64,000 nucleotides of DNA, taken from positions 1,798,001 to 1,862,000 of the forward strand of contig CM007992.1 of the NCBI GenBank assembly GCA_002189035.1. Reading direction: 5' to 3'. Below the pieces are notes generated by a model. It saw only the letters and a program-made list of their open reading frames with translations, was not told the DNA's origin and did no database searches. This DNA is from Utricularia gibba (taxonomy: Eukaryota; Streptophyta; Magnoliopsida; Lamiales; Lentibulariaceae). The position numbers and the translations under genes were made by a program. Positions 57,685 through 64,000 of the stretch are shown here, one piece after another. How positions within the stretch are numbered: the stretch's first letter is position 1; every line of letters starts with the position of its first letter.

Positions 57685-59340
57685 ACTCCTGACAATAAGC
57701 AAGAGAATTGATTTTTGACAGATAAAGCACTATTCACATCACTATTTCTTCATTCATCTCCTTATTTTTCTCACACGCTTCTTTTGATAATCATTTTTTC
57801 TTCATAAATCTGTGTTTCTTGTTCTCATCTCCCAACTCACCAAAATACTCTATTACAGAAGCAATTTTGAGTCGATCCGCATGCACATCGTTGGGAGATA
57901 AACGAACATGTGTGATCAATTTTTCCTTCATCGAAAATGAGTATTTGTTGGTATATTTATCACGGATAGTCTTTTTATCATATTGTCATGGCATTTTGAA
58001 TAGTATGAGCCCTACATGCATTGTTACTACATCACAAAGAACCTCATCACGGTATCTTTCAATGTAGAAAGTGAAAAGAACTTGTTTAGTAACTTTGACC
58101 TCAATCATTCATTTAATCATTAGAGCTTGTATGTGTAAATGCTTTGAAGTGAGAAGTTGTCACTTCTCCACCATAAAATAACTAGCTATATTTATGCAAC
58201 TACCTTGATCAAGGATTATCTCATTGTTCCTTCATTGCCTTAGCTTTCATTCCCAAAGTTTGTTTGATCACTAAACCTTTACTTACAATAGGTTGTTGTT
58301 CATGTTCGTCTCCTATATTTCACTCTCACTTTTACTTTCAATCTCTGATTCAATATCTCCATAATCATTTAGAATCATGGTTCTCTTATCAAAGCATTTC
58401 AAAGCTACCAAGATGAAAATCTTTGCATGAAAATCATTTGCATGCTAAGACATTTGAAACACTTAATATTATGTGTGTGTCCAATAGACTTAAAACTCAT
58501 TTCCTAATTTTGAGCATTAGGGTAGCCTTCTTTATTTGGCCTAAGCTTTTTAGATTTTCCATGTGAGCTATATCTTTATTCTTAGCAACATTCCATTCAT
58601 GAAAAATTTTGTAATGTTCTATATAATTTTCCTGACTTCAATTACTTTTCAACCTTGATTGTTATATGCAATATGTCTTCCACCTCTATATAGAGTTGCA
58701 ACTCTTCCCTTGAAAGATTTCACTATTTAAATTGTAAAGAAACCTTGCTATAGTAGCTTTCCTATCCTCTGTAATATTGTTTAGATTACTACTTCAATTT
58801 CTTACCAATATTCTTCCATGCTTCAATTCTCTTGTGCTATCTTTTGTAAGTTTCAAGATAAATTTCTTTACTTGTTGGTTGGGGGTAAATCTCTTTCTCA
58901 TAATCCTCTTCATGTCAACTCAAATCGGAATGAATTCTTCATTATTGCAACTTTTTTTGAGTACTATCTTATCCAATCAAGTGATAACATAATATGTGAA
59001 AACAATGGCTAACTTGATTATCTTAGCTTTAGAATAGTTGTGGAAAAAAAAAAATGCTTTACATAAGTCTATCATTCCAAATATGCATTCAGATCATTTT
59101 TACCTTGAAAAAAAGAGATTTTCATCTTGATATTATCAATTCTTTGTCAATGTGTAATTGACTTTCTCTTGATCTTTCATTATTTCTTCCATACGAAGCT
59201 GGCCTCCAATTTCTTTGAAATCTTCCCTTAATGTCATCGTGATTAGAGGAATCATACTCAACATCATTGATTCTAACATTTTTCTTTCTTTCACAATGCA
59301 TTCCTTCTCTCTCATGATACTTGTATTCTTCATGAGATTC
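57685..59340 (-). pseudogene. Ty3/gypsy gag and protease (antisense element, first part)
   Basis: Minus strand, high to low: IKMKISFFQGKNDLNAYLEW (about 59060-59120, the gag core with a typical KIP.FQGK.DP.AYLEW), EDRKATIARFLYNLNSEI (about 58715-58770), IKCFKCL zinc knuckle remains (about 58470), RTMILNDYGDIESEIESKSE, SYFMVEK in the protease region (about 58175), KQVLFTFYIERYRDEVLCDV and VTMHVG. The gene then meets the solo LTR at 57679 and resumes as RT at 51241. Stops and shifts are frequent. Its left neighbour at 59346 is copia RT, so one element has inserted into or recombined with the other. Confidence 0.83.
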
Positions 59341-59345
59341 ATTTT

Positions 59346-59494
59346 GCTCTATTATATAGTTCTTTAGAAATTGTTCGTGTTGATTTGATATATACCATTC
59401 TCTTGGCACATGTTTAAGACCATAAAAAGCTTTATGCAGTAATAACATCTTTTATTATTCTCCTTCTTTCATAAATCCAAGAGGTTTTTGAATG
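59346..59494 (-). pseudogene. Copia reverse transcriptase piece (antisense element, second part)
   Basis: Minus strand: IDIQKPLGFMKEGE then LLLHKAFYGLKHVPREWY, the copia LL.KALYGLKQ.PR.WY block. It joins 60856 across the Z copy. The open frame continues at 59122-59345 only because it runs on into unrelated gypsy gag sequence. Confidence 0.86.
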
Positions 59495-59499
59495 TCAAT

Positions 59500-60850
59500 T
59501 GTTAAGTGACATTTTCTTATTATTTATTAGGTTGTTTTTATGTCTAAATGTAAGTAGAAGTGTCTAATTAGGAGTCTATAATATGAAATTTAGGTTTTTA
59601 TTTAGTTTAAGGTAAGTATCCTAAATCTTGTATTTTATCTATTAATTTTACTAGTTTTAATTGAGTTTTTTCTAGAGACGCACACGTGGTAGGAAGTGAG
59701 AGAAAGAGGGCATCAGATGGCGAAAAATTGGATCTTCCCGAGCTGACATTCCCTTAATTTCCGGAAGACTGAAAACGCCTAATCATGAGACTTGACGTGT
59801 GGAACACGGGAGTCTCTGACAGACGACATCATTAGCGTACCAGTGTCAGAGCAGATGTTTGCTTGCAAGTCATCTCAAGTTCAGCAGAACCAAGGGGACA
59901 CGAAATCTCAGACTCTCATTGAAGTTCAATTCAGTTCAAACGTGAGACAAGTAGTAGTTAATTTAGTTTTCCCTTTTGTTTCTCTCTTTAGAGGAGTTTT
60001 CTCTAGCTTCTCTCTAGAACCTTGTTTTGTTTTCTTTAGTTTGTATGACCATTCTCGGCTAGAAACTTCCGTTTCTGGGTTGGAACACCCCCAGTTCTAT
60101 GTTTCGTTAGCTTATCTTCATCTCTTCTTTGAATCCGAACGGGTTTCGTATGCCTTCGCATGATTATGCTGCAATCTTTCTATAACAGTCCCCTTATTCA
60201 AGATTTATGGTTAGCTGCTCACTACCCGCGGGTTTTGGAGAGGAGCAAGGTGGAAAGCACCAACTCATGCCCTTTTGGCAGGAGGAAGTCTACGTTTTGT
60301 CTGTGGCCGTACCTCACGATCAATAGACAGGTAGTGACCTCGTATCTTGACTTATTGGGTCATTGGCAACACTCGGGCACACGCGTGCAATTCGGCCATG
60401 AGGGTACGCTGGCAGGACTTCTTATTCTCACGTTCGTCCAATGAGGAGCAACATCGGGCTATTCTTGTGCCTTCTTGCAAGTGAGTGTAAGGGAGGGTAG
60501 GCAAATCCTAACTCCTATAACTGAGTACTCGAGAAAATCAAAGAAGAAAGATGCAATGAATATAGCTGGTCAGGATTCCAAATCCAGGAACATTTACTTT
60601 ATTTAAGGTTCTTCGCTTACGTTTATTTCAGTTGTCTATTCAAAACCACTCTTATTCCCTTACTCAAGCTTCATCATCAACGTTTCTTACACCTTTTACC
60701 TTTAAAACCATTTATAAATCATAACAGTTGTATTCGGAGTACCTCACATTTCACTCAAAAACTAATTCCATGTGTTCAACACCCGTACTACGCTTTTGTG
60801 TTTTACGAGTTTTAAAAATATTAAATTTGTTGTGAAAATGACACGCATCA
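59500..60850 (-). mobile_element. LTR-like family Z, copy 4, with TCAAT duplication (1351 bp)
   Basis: On the minus strand begins TGATGCGTGTCATTTTC and ends GAAAATGTCACTTAACA, flanked by TCAAT at 59495-59499 and 60851-60855. TG...CA ends plus a 5-bp duplication point to an LTR. The inner parts of the ends (GTGTCATTTTC / GAAAATG.CAC) are also inverted repeats. ORFs at 59792-60163 and 60160-60444 are not conserved as proteins in the other copies. No second LTR, so a solo LTR is the simplest reading. Confidence 0.82.
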
Positions 60851-60855
60851 TCAAT

Positions 60856-62150
60856 TCTTTACTATTTATGCCAAGATGGTAGACTTTCCAATTATGGTAT
60901 GCTGCCAATGCTAAGATGAGCTTAATTGTGTCAAGCCTACCAATAAGTGCAAACATTTCATTGTACCATATGCGTTCAATTTCGTTCTAAAAACCCACTT
61001 GACACCGATTGATTTTTTTTCTATTATTTTAATTTCTTCTTCCATTGCATGTTTTTCATATGCTATCAACAAATAATTTGGCTAAGGATATTTGGTTGAT
61101 GATGTACATGTTTTACTACTCATTGTTCCAGGTCGCTATTTTTACAGTTCAAGTTCGTACATTACCTCTTCATGGCTGTTTTCCTGCTCTATTGCCTCCA
61201 TGGAAATGGAAATTGCCTTTGAAAATTTTGTTACTCGTTATTTGTTAGAGTAGATTTCATTGTTGATTTGTTCCTGGTTTCTATCATCTTTCTCAAGAAT
61301 CACTTTTTCAACATTGCTTGTAGTGCCCCTATTTCCAAGTTGATTATATTTTCCATGTGCATGTGCTAAGTTGTTCATAATATCTTGATTGGTTAATTGA
61401 ATATTTTCTTCACTTGAATTTTCCAGTTCGATTTTGTCTTTCAAATGCATATTCACCTTTTATTTGCTCACTTTTCCAATTCTGGAAAAAACTATGTATT
61501 TAGTTTTTGATGTAATCTTCTATTTCATAGTATTCTTATTTTGTTTCTTTCTAGTTCTATCCTCTTCCTTCATCAAATATTACATCTCCACTAATTATAA
61601 TTTTTTGTTGGTAGATCTAATATTTTTAATCCTTTTGTGATGTTGCTATAACACAGACACACTCCAACTTGTGACCTTTTAGCTATTTTGACCTTTTTTT
61701 CCTTAGGAACATGAATATAATAAATGCATCTGAACACTTTTATGTGTTTGATAATAGGTAGCATTTTCAACAAAGTTCAAATGGTGTTTTGTATCATGTT
61801 GTTCCTTCTGTTAGTAGTTGATTAAGTGTGTATATAACTATATTCGCAACTTCACCCCAAAATCTTTAAGAGTTCTCTTCTCATATAGAAGACATTGTGC
61901 CATGTCCATGACTATCCTATTTCACCTTTTGTTGACTTTGTTTTGCTGTGATCTATAGGGAGTCATGAATTGATGGACAATACCTGCTTCAATATAAGTT
62001 TTCCTACTCATGACATGTGAACTCTTCATCATTATCATAGCTTATAAATTTGATTTTTTCTCTTTTTTCCATTTCTACGTTTTGCAACAGGTTTTTGAGA
62101 TTTGAATGATTTCTAACCTCAAAATTCTTCTTTTTTGAGTACATTCCTTG
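60856..62150 (-). pseudogene. Copia integrase and RT start (antisense element, first part)
   Basis: Minus strand, high to low: integrase KIKFISYDNDEEFTCHE (about 62020-62070; the DNGGEF block with the Asp kept), RFWGEVANIVIYTLNQ (about 61825-61870), VGVCLCYSNITKGLKIL (about 61600-61660, the CIFLGYS..TKAYRL block), a linker, then RT: KSIGVKWVFRTKLNA (about 60970-61015), RLDTIKLILALAAYHNWKVY (about 60875-60940). It is cut by the Z copy at 60850. Gag and LTRs were not found. Confidence 0.85.
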
Positions 62151-62302
62151 AGAATTGAAGTCTCAATATTACTTTCATCTTAGTTTTGATTCTACTCTAT
62201 GGCTTTTATTGCTTGAGAATTTTTTAGATTTTTGTTTTTTTATTTTGAGAAGGCACTCCTTTTTATTTATTTTTATTTTTTTAGTAACTTGGAACACATT
62301 GA

Positions 62303-63975
62303 TATGTCGAATGTGGATGAAGAAGATCCAGATCTCATATCTCCTGAAAAAGAGGATCCCAAACTTCCATTATGGCAAGTCATGTTGCATCATAGGAGAG
62401 ATTGTGATACAAGAGGCAATACAGAAGTTAATTACACCTTTTGTGAGAAATCTTTTATTGCATCTTATGGATGAGTTCGAGCCCACATATTGAAGACCGG
62501 TCAAAATGTAGGTGGGCATTTGAAGATTGATTCTGCGGCACCTGTTGAAATGAGGGAAATGAAGAATAAAGGAGTAGCTTTGATAGAAAGTAAAAAATCA
62601 GCAACTACTGCAAAATCTGGTAATACTAAATTGGATCATGTAGTAACCAAACATGGATACTTTAGTGAGAGGAGTTAAAAGAAAAAGTTTGTAAAGGGTA
62701 GACGAAATGCTCAAGAATCATGCACATGTGAAAGAGATGTTGGATGAATTGCAAGGTTTTTTTATTCTACTGGAATTCCTTTTAATGTATCTTGCGACCC
62801 ATATTATGTAGGGGCATTTGAAGTTGCAGCAGCACTTCTTATTCTAGGTTACTAAATTACTAATTTTAATTATACTTTTCCTTACTTGTTTGATAAAGTT
62901 ACGTTTTATATAGGCTACAAACCACGTGGATACAATGCTATGAGAAATAAGTTATTGCAAAATGAAAAGGTTCGAATTGACAACCTTTTACAAGTTTTTA
63001 GAAAAAATTGGAGACGAAGTTTGTTACTTTGGTAAGCAATGGGTGGACTGATTCACAAAAACGACCATTGATTAACTAGCTGTGAATGAGTGTGAAGTAC
63101 AATTTTTAAAAACTATTAATTGTGAGAGTGAGTTCAAAAATGCTGCACTTGTCACTTCATTGATGGAAAAGACAATCACGGAAATTGGGGCTTCAAACGT
63201 GGTACAAATAATAACTGATAATGCTAGTATTTGTAAGGCCGCTAGTGAGATGATAGAAGAAAAAATCCCAGAGGTAATGTAAATTTATATTTTATAGTCA
63301 TATTTATACAAATGTGTATTACTAATCTTTTCTTTAATATTGTAGATTTTTTGGACTCCATGTATACTGTATAGATTAGACTTGCTTTGTAAGGATATTT
63401 TCACCTATACTAAACAACTTGACTTATATGCAATGTGGATGGATTATGGTAACCATGGAGAAGATGAAAAATGATAAAGCAGTTTATCACAAGTCACAAA
63501 AGGAGATTTGCTTTATTTAAAAGATATTCTAAATTGAGATCATTGATAGTGGCAGAGACACATTTCGGTTCGATTATTGTCATGATGAGACGGTTTAAGA
63601 TAGTTAAACAAGAGTGGAAATCTATGGTTGTTAGTAATGAGTGGATTAATCTATGTGGATGTCGGAATGATGAGATAAGAAAGCAAGAAAATATGGTTAT
63701 ATGGTTTTGGATATACATTTTTGGGACTCCATTGATAATGTACTTTCTTTCACAGTGCCTATTTACTCTATGTTCAAAATCTCTGATAGAGATAAAGTTA
63801 GGCTTCACATGATTTACACTATGTGGCATTCCATGTTGGAAAAAGTGAAGAAAGCAATATATACTTTCGAAAAAAAGAATATTAATATGGAAAGTGATTT
63901 TTGGAAGATGACATATAGGATGGAACAATGTGACTCCATTGCATGCGTTGGGCTCACATTAAATCCTAGGTAAAT
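62303..63975 (+). pseudogene. Decayed hAT transposase (BED / DUF659 type), truncated by the window edge
   Basis: Plus strand. MSNVDEEDPDLISPEKEDPK at 62303, then a degraded BED finger (NYTFCEKSFIASYG, stop at 62472-62474, VRAHILK) lacking its first cysteine. DUF659 region: FFYSTGIPFNVSCDPYYVGA, then a GT-AG intron at 62848-62913, GYKPRGYNAMRNKLLQNEKV, QFLKTINCESEFKNAAL, SNVVQIITDNASICKAA (catalytic Asp region), a second intron at 63274-63347, FWTPC. Then KQFITSHKRRFALF, VAETHFGSIIVMMRRFK, YTMWHSMLEKVKKAIYTFEK. Frameshifts disable it. The C-terminal dimerisation domain and right end lie beyond 64000. A splice-acceptor-like TTTTTTAG at about 62282 suggests a leader intron. Confidence 0.85.
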
Positions 63976-64000
63976 TTTAGTTTGTATAAATATTTTGAGT

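Noticed and set aside
59500-60850. Family Z as a TIR DNA transposon
   Set aside because: The outermost bases are TG...CA with a 5-bp duplication, which fits an LTR better; the inner inverted repeat alone is not decisive.

Overview
This is a stretch of flowering-plant nuclear DNA, about 64 kb long, made mostly of layered transposable elements around a small gene island. The evidence is GT-AG introns of 65-93 bp, plant gene families (a serine carboxypeptidase-like gene of the SCPL42/43 group and a GRAS gene of the SCL1 type), plant Ty1/copia and Ty3/gypsy retrotransposons primed with TGGTATCAGAGC, a PIF/Harbinger transposon and a hAT relic. The species cannot be named from the sequence. No bacterial, viral or CRISPR system is present.

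Layout. 1-6960: a decayed antisense copia element split by an apparently complete PIF/Harbinger transposon (1608-6455, TTA target duplication) with two converging genes, a Myb/SANT-like ORF1 protein and a DDE transposase. 7150-7420: a second, broken Harbinger transposase piece. 9115-22731: a gypsy reverse transcriptase/RNase H relic (+) cut by a solo LTR (9368-9935) and by an antisense copia element (10106-22123, duplication AAGTA). That copia element has itself received two copies of one solo-LTR family (10652-12043, 14522-16007) and a nearly complete, fairly young Tnt1/Tork-like copia element (16567-21643, duplication GGTCC). 23765-24150: a third Harbinger relic. 24560-29550: two copies of another LTR-like family (here family Z). 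30163-36990: another copia element (+) interrupted by a 5S-rRNA-like segment, inside which lies a Z copy, inside which lies a third copy of the first solo-LTR family.

Gene island. 38057-40197 is a complete 10-exon SCPL gene (474 aa, catalytic Ser/Asp/His present). A truncated copia tail abuts its 3' side. 44672-46251 is a broken copy of the N-terminal half of the transcription elongation factor SPT5, antisense. 46832-48547 is an intact intronless GRAS gene (571 aa) with a probable 1-kb intron in its 5' leader (48651-49658). The two intact genes are independent; nothing suggests co-regulation.

50860-62150: an antisense gypsy element split by the fourth copy of the solo-LTR family (51242-57679), itself split by a gypsy element with both LTRs (52336-57430); then an antisense copia element split by a Z copy (59500-60850, duplication TCAAT). 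62303 to the window end: a decayed hAT transposase (+) running off the edge.

Overall the window is a readable insertion chronology: most junctions can be dated relative to each other by target-site duplications and by host-element reading frames that resume on the other side.
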